A stretch of DNA of 11,321 bases from Clostridia bacterium (GCA_017407885.1 JAFQVU010000012.1:1-11321), one strand, 5' to 3'. Positions 1-8,046 are shown, counted from the first letter of the stretch. Notes: generated by a model not told the origin, from the letters alone. Program-made: numbers and translations.

Positions 1-123
1 ACCCGAAAGAAGAAGCTGCTTGAAAAGCAGAAAGAGGGTAAAAAGAAGATGCGCCAGCTCGGCTCTGTCGAGGTTTCACCCGAGGCATTCATGGCTGTGC
101 TCAAGCTCGGTGACGAGGACTGA
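1..123 (+). CDS. lepA: Elongation factor 4 (LepA), C-terminal end only
   Basis: This is the last 40 codons and stop (TGA at 121-123) of a gene that begins upstream of the window. The reading frame opens with a Lys-rich helix ([20 protein letters not shown]) followed by [20 protein letters not shown]. This matches the conserved C-terminus of EF4/LepA, the ribosome-associated translational GTPase that acts on stalled or mistranslocated ribosomes; the basic tail lies in its tRNA-contacting C-terminal domain. The stop lies only 3 bases before the hemW start, and lepA-hemW is a well-known pairing in Firmicutes, which supports the call. Only the tail is visible, so the GTPase motifs cannot be checked. 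Confidence 0.93.
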   Translation, partial: TRKKKLLEKQKEGKKKMRQLGSVEVSPEAFMAVLKLGDED

Positions 124-126
124 TTT

Positions 127-1392
127 ATGAAGAATATACAGAAAAACAAACTTGGACTTTACATCCACATTCCCTTCTGCCATTCAAAGTGCGCGTACTG
201 CGACTTTTATTCGCAGTCAAATGCAGGCGATGCACTGATGCAGAGATATGTTGACGCTCTGCTTCTGCAAATGGAGGACTACTCCGCGGCTGCAGATTCA
301 TATACTGTTGATACGGTATTTATCGGCGGCGGCACACCTACTGCTCTGCCCGTGAAGACCATGTGCGAGCTGCTCGAGGGTATAAACCGCCATTTTAATC
401 TCGCACGCGATGCGGAATTTACAATGGAAGCTAACCCCGCGACGGTCAGTCTCGCGGCACTCACCAAGTACCGTAAACTCGGCGTGAATCGCTTGAGCCT
501 CGGTCTTCAGAGTGCAAATTCAGACGAACTTGCCGCACTGTCCCGTATCCATACCGTAAGTGAGTTTGAAGCAAGCTACAATGCCGCACGAAAAGCGGGA
601 TTTGATAATATCAATGTTGATATTATGTACGGAATCCCACTTCAAACGGCGGACAGTTTTTCAAGGACTCTCGATTATGTTACAGGACTTGATCCCGAGC
701 ATCTCTCGGTATACGGTCTGAAAATCGAGGATGGTACACCGTTTGCACGTACACGTGACACGCTTATCCTGCCCGACGAGGACACAGAAGCAGATATGTA
801 CCTCGACTGCATAAGCTACCTTGGCATAAAGGGATACCGCCATTATGAAATATCCAATTTCGCTCGTCGCGGATTTGAATGCCACCACAATTTGAAATAC
901 TGGAACTGCGATGAATATCTCGGGCTCGGATGCGCCGCACACTCATATTTTGCCAACATGCGTTTCTCAATGAAGCGAGATCTCATGCTATTTATCGATG
1001 CTATGGAAGCCGATATATCCCGTGGCAGTATGATGCGTGAAAACAGTATCGGGCTTTCCGAAGCACAGCTTCGAAATGCAAGACCTATCGATGAGTTGTA
1101 TCAGCTTACGCCCAACGAGAGAATAGGCGAATATATCATGCTGAAGCTGCGCTTGTGCGATGGAATTTCTTCGACAGAGTTCACCTCGCGCTTCGGTATA
1201 AACTTTGATGCGCTATACGGACGCCGTCTGCAGATATACATCGACAACGGCTTCATGCGCTATGACGGTGACCGATACTCGTTCACTTCCAAAGGAATGT
1301 ATGTATCAAACTACATCTTATCAACCATACTTGATTTTGACAAGGACAGCCGTATTGCAGGCGGTATTGCCGACGGCTCGGATAAAGCTTAA
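127..1392 (+). CDS. hemW: HemW-type radical SAM heme chaperone
   Basis: A 421-residue radical SAM protein of the HemN/HemW family, slightly longer than the usual 375-400. The 4Fe-4S/SAM motif CX3CX2C is at C18, C22 and C25 (FCHSKCAYC). It is followed by GGGTP at 67-71, the EANP strand at 101-104 and NRLSLGLQS at 121-129. The HNxxYW motif (HNLKYW, about 254-259), typical of HemW and linked to heme binding, separates it from true coproporphyrinogen dehydrogenase HemN. HemW is cytosolic and is thought to hand heme to membrane cytochromes; it was often misannotated as an oxygen-independent coproporphyrinogen oxidase. The start is 3 bases after the lepA stop, and only a weak GAGGAC sits upstream, so translation is probably coupled to lepA. 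The extra length is at the C-terminus, ending in an Asp/Gly-rich tail. Confidence 0.93.
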   Translation: MKNIQKNKLGLYIHIPFCHSKCAYCDFYSQSNAGDALMQRYVDALLLQMEDYSAAADSYTVDTVFIGGGTPTALPVKTMCELLEGINRHFNLARDAEFTMEANPATVSLAALTKYRKLGVNRLSLGLQSANSDELAALSRIHTVSEFEASYNAARKAGFDNINVDIMYGIPLQTADSFSRTLDYVTGLDPEHLSVYGLKIEDGTPFARTRDTLILPDEDTEADMYLDCISYLGIKGYRHYEISNFARRGFECHHNLKYWNCDEYLGLGCAAHSYFANMRFSMKRDLMLFIDAMEADISRGSMMRENSIGLSEAQLRNARPIDELYQLTPNERIGEYIMLKLRLCDGISSTEFTSRFGINFDALYGRRLQIYIDNGFMRYDGDRYSFTSKGMYVSNYILSTILDFDKDSRIAGGIADGSDKA

Positions 1393-1412
1393 TGTACTAA
1401 GGAGATCCAACT

Positions 1413-2678
1413 ATGATTGAACAATTCTACACAGATCTTGACGGTCTTATTCGTATTCCCAGCGTTGCTGTTGACGGAGATGACAATTATCCGTTCGGCA
1501 AGGCTTGTGCTGATGCACTTGATTACACCCTTTCATTGTGCGAATCCTTCGGTTTTCGTACCAAGAAGTGTAGCAATATGCTCGGATGGGCTGAAATCGG
1601 CGAAGGCGATGAAATGATCGGTATACTCGCACATCTTGATGTTGTTCCCGAAGGAGTCGGTTGGGACTATCCAGCATTCGCGCTTACTCGCGTGACTGTT
1701 GACGGCGAGGAACGCCTTTACGGGCGCGGAGTTGTCGATGATAAAGGTCCGGCGATGATGTGCATTTACGCGATGCGCGTGCTTGCAAATTCAGGAGCAC
1801 CGCTGAAGCGCCGTGTACGCATAATCTTTGGACTCACCGAGGAGCGCGGCGAATGGGTTGACATGGAATACTATAAAGCTAACGAGGAATTGCCGACATT
1901 CGGTTTCACACCCGATGCATCCTTCCCTGTCGGATACGCGGAGAAAGGCATTTCCGTGTTCGAGCTTTCAATGCCTAAATCAGTGGCAGGAATTGAATCT
2001 GTTGCCGGCGGCAACGCGCACAACATGGTGCCTGATCTGTGTGAATGTACGGTTGACGGAAAAACTTACAAGGCAGAGGGAATCTCTGTACACGGAAGCA
2101 CACCCACCGAGGGTGCTAACGCAATCATTGCCTGCATGAAAAAGGTGAACGATGAGTCCCCCTGCAACCTCTCCGAATTCATCACCTTAAAATTTGACGA
2201 GGACTGCGACGGCGCCGGACTTGGCATCAGAATGAGAGATTCCGACAGCGGTAATTTGACGCTCAACCTCGGTGTTATCGAGGTGCGCGGTGATGATGTG
2301 GTAATAACCATTGATATCCGTTATCCCGTTAGCAAGAATTATGATGCCATACTCACAATGCTCCGCGCTAACTGTGAGCAGTACGGTGTCAGCGTTAAGG
2401 CTTGTGAGCATAAGGCTCCTGTATTTATCGACAAAAACGGTGCGTTTGTTAAAACTCTGTGCGGTATTTATAACGGCATTACAGGAGATAATGCCGTTCC
2501 CTTCTCGATGGGCGGAGGCACCTATGCACGCGCAATGCCCGGTATAGTATCATTCGGACCGCTGATGCCCGGCGCTCCCGAAACCGCACATCAGAAGAAT
2601 GAGTATATAACAGTCAAGGATGTTGACACGGCGGTACGCATTTACGCCGAAGCGCTTCTTGAGCTTATGGATATATAA
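1413..2678 (+). CDS. pepV: PepV-like M20 family metallodipeptidase
   Basis: A 421-residue di-zinc peptidase of the M20 PepV/Xaa-His dipeptidase group, a little shorter than characterised PepV (about 460-470). Visible motifs in order are HLDVVP (H74, D76), GRGVVDDKGP with the bridging aspartate at 109/110, TEER with catalytic and metal glutamates E143/E144, GFTPDASFP with D168, a lid-domain VHGSTPTEGANA with H227, and the C-terminal AHQKNE with metal ligand H393. Together these give the complete M20 metal and catalytic set. The enzyme is expected to hydrolyse dipeptides in the cytosol. A near-perfect AAGGAGAT (1398-1405) lies 7 bases before the ATG. It sits 20 bases after hemW and 29 before a second peptidase gene. 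The exact substrate range cannot be read from the sequence; the PepV subgroup is judged from the motifs and the short lid domain. Confidence 0.87.
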   Translation: MIEQFYTDLDGLIRIPSVAVDGDDNYPFGKACADALDYTLSLCESFGFRTKKCSNMLGWAEIGEGDEMIGILAHLDVVPEGVGWDYPAFALTRVTVDGEERLYGRGVVDDKGPAMMCIYAMRVLANSGAPLKRRVRIIFGLTEERGEWVDMEYYKANEELPTFGFTPDASFPVGYAEKGISVFELSMPKSVAGIESVAGGNAHNMVPDLCECTVDGKTYKAEGISVHGSTPTEGANAIIACMKKVNDESPCNLSEFITLKFDEDCDGAGLGIRMRDSDSGNLTLNLGVIEVRGDDVVITIDIRYPVSKNYDAILTMLRANCEQYGVSVKACEHKAPVFIDKNGAFVKTLCGIYNGITGDNAVPFSMGGGTYARAMPGIVSFGPLMPGAPETAHQKNEYITVKDVDTAVRIYAEALLELMDI

Positions 2679-2707
2679 AAATTCAACCGTATTAAGGAGA
2701 ATATAAA

Positions 2708-3940
2708 ATGGGATTTAAAGAAAATCTTCGTGAGTACGCTCGCATAATTGCCACAATGGGCGCGAATGTAACCCCTGATCGCTACGTAGTGCTTCGCTGC
2801 GCGCTCGAAGCCGCAGAGCTTGGACGCATGGTGCAGGAAGAGTGTTTCAAACTTGGCGCAAAGGACGTAATAATCAATTGGGAGGATCAGCGTTCAGCAC
2901 GCACCCGTCTTGACTATGCCGACATAGAACGTTTCCGCGATATTCCCGAATGGCGCGCAGAATCACGCAATTACTATGCACGAGAGGGATGCGTAACAAT
3001 AGCGATAATTGCGGATGATCCAGACATTTTCGCGGGTGCTGACAGCGAGAAGCTCCGCGCAAGCACACTCGCTTCCCGTAAAGCATTCAAGGAATTTTAC
3101 AAAGTCATGGACGAGGGCGGACTTCGCTGGACTATCGCTGCGTATCCGAATGAAGCTTGGGCGACCAAGGTCTTCCCTAACGATACCCCTGCGAATGCGG
3201 TAAAGAAGCTGTGGGCGGCGATCTTCAAAACCGTACGCATCGGACGCGGTGATCCGGTTAAGAAGTGGAAGAAGCATGACCGTATGCTTAAACGCCGCGC
3301 AAAGATTCTGAATACCGAAAAATTTGTCGCACTCCGTTATAAAAACTCAATCGGCACCAACTTCACTGTTGGTCTTGCCGAGGGACATATTTGGAAAGGC
3401 GGCTCCGAAAAGTGCAAAGCAAAGGTCAGCTACTTCCCCAATATGCCGACCGAGGAAATATTCACCATGCCCGACTGCAGAAAAGCAGACGGTAAGGTGT
3501 ATTCCGCAATGCCGCTCTCCTATCAGGGCGAGCTTATTGATAAATTCTGGCTCGAATTCAAGAACGGTGCTGTAGTCGCTCACGGTGCGGAATCGGGACT
3601 TCGCGCACTCGACAGACTGCTCGACACCGATGAAGGATCGCGCAGACTCGGCGAAGTTGCGCTCATTCCTCACGATTCTCCTATCTCAAATCTCGGCATC
3701 CTCTTCTATAACACGCTGTTCGATGAGAACGCATCCTGCCATTTGGCGCTTGGTGAATGTTATCCGGACACCATGAAGGGCGGCGAGAAGCTTTCAGAGG
3801 AAGAATTGCTTGCACGCGGCGGCAACCGCAGTGCAAACCACGTTGACTTCATGATCGGTACATCCGATATGGAAATCGTCGGCATTAAGGCAGATGGCAG
3901 TGAAGTTAAGGTGTTTGAAAACGGTAATTTCGTAATATAA
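2708..3940 (+). CDS. M29 family metallo-aminopeptidase (AmpS/PepS/aminopeptidase T type)
   Basis: A 410-residue protein of the usual length for peptidase family M29, cytosolic dimeric aminopeptidases with two metal ions that remove N-terminal residues from short peptides. The family signatures are present: NMPTEEIFTMP with E249/E250, a GEVALIPHDSPIS segment with E316, the FYNTLFDENASCHLALG segment with H345, Y352 soon after, and NHVDFMIGT with H378 and D380. These are the residues that in the family bind metal or catalyse. There is no signal peptide or membrane segment. The start is supported by AAGGAGA at 2694-2700, 7 bases from the ATG. It is the last gene of the lepA operon and is followed by a strong hairpin terminator. 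Beside the dipeptidase it would complete intracellular peptide recycling. The central stretch at 180-200 is unusually Lys/Arg rich. Confidence 0.92.
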   Translation: MGFKENLREYARIIATMGANVTPDRYVVLRCALEAAELGRMVQEECFKLGAKDVIINWEDQRSARTRLDYADIERFRDIPEWRAESRNYYAREGCVTIAIIADDPDIFAGADSEKLRASTLASRKAFKEFYKVMDEGGLRWTIAAYPNEAWATKVFPNDTPANAVKKLWAAIFKTVRIGRGDPVKKWKKHDRMLKRRAKILNTEKFVALRYKNSIGTNFTVGLAEGHIWKGGSEKCKAKVSYFPNMPTEEIFTMPDCRKADGKVYSAMPLSYQGELIDKFWLEFKNGAVVAHGAESGLRALDRLLDTDEGSRRLGEVALIPHDSPISNLGILFYNTLFDENASCHLALGECYPDTMKGGEKLSEEELLARGGNRSANHVDFMIGTSDMEIVGIKADGSEVKVFENGNFVI

Positions 3941-3949
3941 AAACCCGAT

Positions 3950-3984
3950 AAAAATATCCCACGGAAATGCCGTGGGATATTTTT
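3950..3984. terminator. Bidirectional intrinsic terminator between convergent operons
   Basis: A perfect 15-bp inverted repeat (arms 3950-3964 and 3970-3984, loop AAATG) with a GC-rich core CCCACGG/CCGTGGG and flanking A5 and T5 tracts. Because the arms begin in A-runs and end in T-runs, either strand reads as a GC hairpin followed by U residues. It lies 9 bases after the M29 stop and 26 bases beyond the stop of the minus-strand phosphatase gene, so it should end both operons. Confidence 0.95.
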
Positions 3985-4010
3985 ATATACTTCGATAGAA
4001 TTGAATTATG

Positions 4011-4481
4011 TCAAAGCTCCTCGCCGTTTATCAACCTCTCAATGATTGCGGAGCATCCGCTGTATATATCGTTATAGGCAACATCAAACCGCCCCGAATA
4101 CCACGGGTCTGCTACATCTCCACCGCGCCCCGTGTAATCCATCAGCTTTCGTATCTTTCCGTTTGGATCACCGCCCAAAATCCGATGCATATTACGAACA
4201 TTGGCGCTGTCCATCCCGACAAACAGATCGTATTTGGTATAATCACTCTTTGTCAGCAGTACAGCGCGTTTTCCCGTACAGTCAATACCATGTACGGCAA
4301 GCTCGGCTTTTGCAGGCGGATATACGGGATTACCAATGCCGTTCCATATCTCCTCCGTGCTTGTCGCACTTGAAGATACTTCAACATCCCGAGTTCCACT
4401 CTCTTCAAGCATTTTACGAAATATAAACTCAGCCATCGGTGAACGGCAAATATTACCGTGGCAAACGAACATTATTTTCAT
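4011..4481 (-). CDS. Low-molecular-weight protein tyrosine phosphatase
   Basis: A 156-residue cytosolic LMW-PTP, the typical family length. The P-loop CX5R(S) is at residues 7-14 (CHGNICRS), with C7 the nucleophile and R13 the phosphate binder, and the general acid D125 is in DPWY. Residue 11 of the loop is Ile, as in true tyrosine phosphatases; the protein-arginine phosphatase YwlE has Thr there, so Tyr-P is the likelier substrate. I chose the start at 4481 because the family begins directly with MKIxFVC and because AAAGGA lies 5 bases upstream. A longer frame starting at 4535 would add 18 residues and overlaps the permease stop as ATGA, so it is a possible coupled start. It is the last gene of the minus-strand operon. 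In polysaccharide operons such enzymes often oppose tyrosine kinases, but no kinase is visible here. Confidence 0.92.
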   Translation of the reverse strand: MKIMFVCHGNICRSPMAEFIFRKMLEESGTRDVEVSSSATSTEEIWNGIGNPVYPPAKAELAVHGIDCTGKRAVLLTKSDYTKYDLFVGMDSANVRNMHRILGGDPNGKIRKLMDYTGRGGDVADPWYSGRFDVAYNDIYSGCSAIIERLINGEEL

Positions 4482-4531
4482 ATTTTTCCTTTGTATCTTA
4501 AATTTTGAATACCATAAATATATATTCGCTC

Positions 4532-5707
4532 TCATTTTGCCATGACTATAGACATTATTACTGTAAGCACTAATAAAAAAGCGAAATTTATTGCAAGAAA
4601 AAGTAATATGTACGACTTCGTCCTCGCAGGATAGTTTTTCGTAAACTCGCGGAAGGTGATAAGACTTGCAAGTGAGGCGATAAGCGTACCGACACCGCCT
4701 ATATTAACGCCGATAAGTAACTCGCGGTAGTTTTCGGTAAACTGCGACAAAAGTATCGCCGACGGAACATTTGAAATAAACTGACACGAAAGTATTGATG
4801 TAATAAGCGTATTCTTTTCAAGCAGTCCCGATACAAAATCGCGTATAATTCCGATACGTGCCATATTGCCGGAAAAGACAAAAAACGCCGCGAAAGTGAG
4901 AAGAAGCGGATAATCGACCAGCTTTAATGCCTTTCGGTCAACAATGAGCATCACTATAGGTATAATTATGAGTCCAAGCTGATACGGTACACCGCGGAAC
5001 ACAATAGCAATGGCAAAAACAAACAAGAGTGCCAAAATGACAGTTTTGCCTTTCGGAAGCGGCAGTGTATCATCCGTGGGAATGTCCACTTTTTCCGGCT
5101 TTACGAATAGACAGCACAGCGTAATTATTACTATAGAAATAATAAACGGAAGCGCCATTATCCCCATGAATTCGCCTGTTGGAATATTAAACTTCGTGTA
5201 AAGATATAGGTTCTGCGGATTACCAAACGGAGTGAGCATACCGCCGAGATTTGCGGCGATATTCTGCAAAATAAACGTAAGCGCGGTATATTTGCGGTTG
5301 TTTGTAACATCAAGCACGAAATAACCGAGCGGCAAAAATGTCAGAAGTGCCATATCGTTGGCAATGAGCATAGAACCGATAAATGTTATGTACACAACCG
5401 CTATGACGCAGATACGAAGATTACCGAAGCGCATTACAACCTCTCTTGCAAGTATATAAAAGAAGTTGATATTTTTAAGCCCGCAGACAACAGCGAGTAC
5501 GCAAAACAGACAGGTAAGCGTTTTGAAATCGAAATACTCGATATATTCTGCATCCGGCGGTATGATAAACATCGTTATCACCGCAGCTATAAGCGCGATA
5601 ACGAATACGATATTCTTTTTAATAAATCCCGAGATTGAAAACGCAATATGCTCGTGCGATGCTCCGTTATTCATAATACGCTCACGGGAAAAGCCGAAAA
5701 ATTTCAT
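4532..5707 (-). CDS. ArsB/NhaD-type (ion transporter superfamily) membrane permease
   Basis: A 391-residue integral membrane protein with about 10-12 hydrophobic segments (roughly 33-50, 62-80, 99-118, 120-133, 182-202, 222-238, 243-256, 264-282, 332-352, 365-388). It has two re-entrant hairpin regions: one carrying NLGGMLTPFGNPQNLYLY at 153-170 and the other SNVPSAILLSQF at 312-323. This twofold arrangement and the GGxxTPFGNPQN signature are typical of the ArsB/NhaD/citrate-transporter group, including YbiR-like proteins of unknown substrate. It should move an anion or exchange ions across the inner membrane. The start at 5707 has an AAAGG about 8 bases upstream; an internal ATG at codon 12 is a weaker alternative. 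It follows the glycosyltransferase fusion by 49 bases. The substrate cannot be told from sequence, and no ArsR/ArsC-type arsenic gene lies nearby. Confidence 0.82.
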   Translation of the reverse strand: MKFFGFSRERIMNNGASHEHIAFSISGFIKKNIVFVIALIAAVITMFIIPPDAEYIEYFDFKTLTCLFCVLAVVCGLKNINFFYILAREVVMRFGNLRICVIAVVYITFIGSMLIANDMALLTFLPLGYFVLDVTNNRKYTALTFILQNIAANLGGMLTPFGNPQNLYLYTKFNIPTGEFMGIMALPFIISIVIITLCCLFVKPEKVDIPTDDTLPLPKGKTVILALLFVFAIAIVFRGVPYQLGLIIIPIVMLIVDRKALKLVDYPLLLTFAAFFVFSGNMARIGIIRDFVSGLLEKNTLITSILSCQFISNVPSAILLSQFTENYRELLIGVNIGGVGTLIASLASLITFREFTKNYPARTKSYILLFLAINFAFLLVLTVIMSIVMAK

Positions 5708-5756
5708 TGGATGTGCCTTTCATTGAAAGATTCGAATTGGTTTATTCGGAAACGAA

Positions 5757-7976
5757 TTATTGTATAAGCTCAATTACAGCATCGCAATCGGTCCTCGCCT
5801 TGGTGCGAAATTCTGCGGCACATTCAGTAAGCTTTGCGCGAACAATAGGAGCATCCAAGATTACCGAATCAACAGCCGACGCTAACTGTCTCTCGGACAG
5901 CGCACGTATATCGAGCATTCGCTCACGCTCACCTATATAGTTTAAAAACGCATCTATTTTGGGATCATACGAGATACCGAGCATCGGCACTCCCATCGAT
6001 GCGGCAAAAATAAGCATGTGCAGACGTGTTCCGATAACAAATTCCGAGCGCTTCATGAGTCCGCAAAGCTCCCGTGCTGTCAGTCCCTTAATAATACTTC
6101 CGCATCCGACTGAACGTACAAGACGTTCAGTTATCGCTGTATCACGGTCTGGGAACATCGGGAAGAAAAGAGGGGTAAGCGAATATTTCTCTGCAATCGC
6201 ACGTATGTCTCCTGCCAATACATCAAGCGTCGCACTACCTGTATTTTCTCCGTCGAAGGTGTTGCCGTCCTTTATCGAGACTATAAAGAACCTTCCTTCA
6301 ATCTTCTCGCGTTTTATAATATGGTCAACCCATATATCGGGAGAACTTTCGAGTAAGAACGCAGGATCGGCGCTCACACGCATATCAGCACTCACAGCAA
6401 GTTCTCGAGCAAGAGCAAGAGAATCGTTTTCACGGAAGCTTATATAATCAGCCTTCGACATAATGGCAGCCGAAGCACGGCGGCTTGACTGTGCGCCAAG
6501 CGGTCCGAGACCGTTCGCATAAATCATCAATTTGAGTCCGTTAAGTTTAGCAAGACGCATTATAAAGATGTAATAGTAAAGACTCTTGCGGCTTGTTCCG
6601 TCCTGAAGCAGACTTCCGCCGCCCGAGATAAGCAACTTCGCATGACGCATTTCAAGTGCCACGCGCGGTATATTGAAGCGGTTTATTGTACGCACTCCGC
6701 TTACTTTCGCTATACGCTTCGGCTGTTTTGCAAGTACAGTGATCCGAGCTTCCGGCACGCGTTTTTTTATTTCCGATACGATTGACAGAAGCAGTGAATC
6801 GTCTCCGACATTATTGAAGCCGTAATAACCGCTTATCATTATATCGGAACGCTTATAACGTCGGTATGGTGCAAGATTTTTATATACTGCAATATGATCG
6901 TTTGCCATTCGCTCAACCGAATAGGAATCAAGTATTTCCCTGCGTCCGAGTGCACCGAGATTCGCACGTTCTTCCTTACTCATAGAATAAAGCCAAAGAA
7001 TATCCTTTGTTATGAGCTTGGCATCGGGCATACCCTGTCCGCGGCAGGTGAAGTTGGTCAGTCTCGCAAGCGGCATTACCTGATCATCGAGCACACCGAT
7101 GTATCCCTCTTGACCGGCAAGAATTATCGGTTTCTCCTCGCTCATAGCCTCAAGTGCGGCACGCGAAACGCCGACAAACACATCTGCCGATGCGACTACT
7201 TCCGCAATATCGGTACGGGGACCGATCAGCCTTACCACACGGCGGCCTAATTTTTCGTTTACCTTATCAGCACATTCATTCAGTGCATCAAACGCAGTAC
7301 CGCCGCCAACGATTACAATTTCAAGTTCCTCAATATCACGGCAAAGTTCCTCTGCCGCTTCACAAAGCAAGAATCCCGGCAAAGCGGTCTCGTTATCAAT
7401 ACGGCTGACATATACAACCCTGAACGCATCCCGAGCCAAATCAAGCTCTTCGATTATCCGAGACGGGTCGGCGTTTTTTGAAAAACGCTCCGTGTCTATA
7501 CCATTTATCGTGAGGGTTATTATATCCGACGGTACATTGTAATTATCAATAAGATACTGCTTAATATCGCTCGATACCGCAAAAGTATGGTCGCCCCAAT
7601 CTGACAGACGTTCAAGGAGCGCGTTTACTTTAAAAACCGCATGAGTTGAAGTTACAAATCTGAATCCCATGCGCTTTGCAAGCGCACCGCATATGAATGC
7701 AGGAATACGTGAATGAGCGTGAACTATATCAAACTTCTCACGTTTAATGAGCTTTTTAAGCTCGCGGTAACTCTTCAGCATTGCCGCCGGATTTTTTGTA
7801 TGAAGCGGCACCGTGATATGCTTAACCCCTGCACGCAGAAGCTCATCCACATATACACCGCCGTTTGAAGCAACAGTTACATCATGCCCCATTGCCGCAA
7901 GTGCGCGTGAAAGCTCGACCACATGCGTCTCCGCACCGCCTATAATCATCCACATATGTGCAAATAAAATCTTCAT
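5757..7976 (-). CDS. GT4 glycosyltransferase fused to CsaB-like polysaccharide pyruvyltransferase
   Basis: A 739-residue, two-enzyme fusion. Residues 1 to about 370 are a GT-B fold, family GT4-like glycosyltransferase: MKILFAHMWMIIGGAETHV at the N-terminus with the GGAE acceptor-side loop, VHAHSR at 85-90, NGID at 158-161, and a SRAALEAMSEEKP donor-site segment at 271-283. Only the second Glu of the EX7E motif is present (E276; V268 holds the first position). From 378 onward is a polysaccharide pyruvyltransferase of the CsaB type: SGYYGFNNVGDDSLL at 382-396, SGGGSLLQD at 451-459, GLGPLG at 489-494 and GTRLHMLIFA at 649-658. CsaB enzymes transfer pyruvate from PEP to a wall-polysaccharide sugar, the ligand for SLH-domain proteins. 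No signal peptide; probably cytosolic. The joint at about 368-378 is a short basic linker. The ATG at 7976 is the first in-frame start after a stop and has no good Shine-Dalgarno. Confidence 0.9.
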   Translation of the reverse strand: MKILFAHMWMIIGGAETHVVELSRALAAMGHDVTVASNGGVYVDELLRAGVKHITVPLHTKNPAAMLKSYRELKKLIKREKFDIVHAHSRIPAFICGALAKRMGFRFVTSTHAVFKVNALLERLSDWGDHTFAVSSDIKQYLIDNYNVPSDIITLTINGIDTERFSKNADPSRIIEELDLARDAFRVVYVSRIDNETALPGFLLCEAAEELCRDIEELEIVIVGGGTAFDALNECADKVNEKLGRRVVRLIGPRTDIAEVVASADVFVGVSRAALEAMSEEKPIILAGQEGYIGVLDDQVMPLARLTNFTCRGQGMPDAKLITKDILWLYSMSKEERANLGALGRREILDSYSVERMANDHIAVYKNLAPYRRYKRSDIMISGYYGFNNVGDDSLLLSIVSEIKKRVPEARITVLAKQPKRIAKVSGVRTINRFNIPRVALEMRHAKLLISGGGSLLQDGTSRKSLYYYIFIMRLAKLNGLKLMIYANGLGPLGAQSSRRASAAIMSKADYISFRENDSLALARELAVSADMRVSADPAFLLESSPDIWVDHIIKREKIEGRFFIVSIKDGNTFDGENTGSATLDVLAGDIRAIAEKYSLTPLFFPMFPDRDTAITERLVRSVGCGSIIKGLTARELCGLMKRSEFVIGTRLHMLIFAASMGVPMLGISYDPKIDAFLNYIGERERMLDIRALSERQLASAVDSVILDAPIVRAKLTECAAEFRTKARTDCDAVIELIQ

Positions 7977-8002
7977 ATCGTAAAATGCCCAATGTATCAG
8001 TC

Positions 8003-8046
8003 AAGGGCTTACCCTTTCTTAAAATAATAGCGTATCCTTTGGATAC
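8003..8046 (-). promoter_or_regulatory. Inverted repeats in the leader of the glycosyltransferase operon
   Basis: The leader contains GTATCC-AAA-GGATAC (8046-8032), a perfect 6-bp inverted repeat just downstream of the predicted transcript start, where an operator would sit. Further down is AAGGG-TAAG-CCCTT (8016-8003), a 5-bp hairpin. Its CCC arm, as part of GCCC, could instead pair with a GGGC nearer the gene (7987-7990). The repeats are visible; any regulatory role is inference. No known riboswitch is recognised. Confidence 0.35.

Noticed and set aside
127..1392. Coproporphyrinogen dehydrogenase (HemN) as the function of the radical SAM gene
   Set aside because: The HNxxYW motif, the length and the position after lepA fit HemW rather than HemN.
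4011..4535. Longer phosphatase start at 4535, overlapping the permease stop as ATGA
   Set aside because: The added 18 residues precede the point where LMW-PTPs begin, and AAAGGA favours 4481; kept only as an alternative.
4532..5707. Arsenite efflux pump ArsB
   Set aside because: Only superfamily-level signatures match, and there is no arsR, arsA or arsC nearby.
5717..5729. CTTTCA-T-TGAAAG inverted repeat before the permease gene
   Set aside because: It is short, and as RNA only 4 bp could form around the ribosome-binding site; chance is likely.
5959..6447. Plus-strand open frame of 162 codons opposite the pyruvyltransferase domain
   Set aside because: It lies wholly over conserved CsaB motifs on the other strand and has shadow-like composition.
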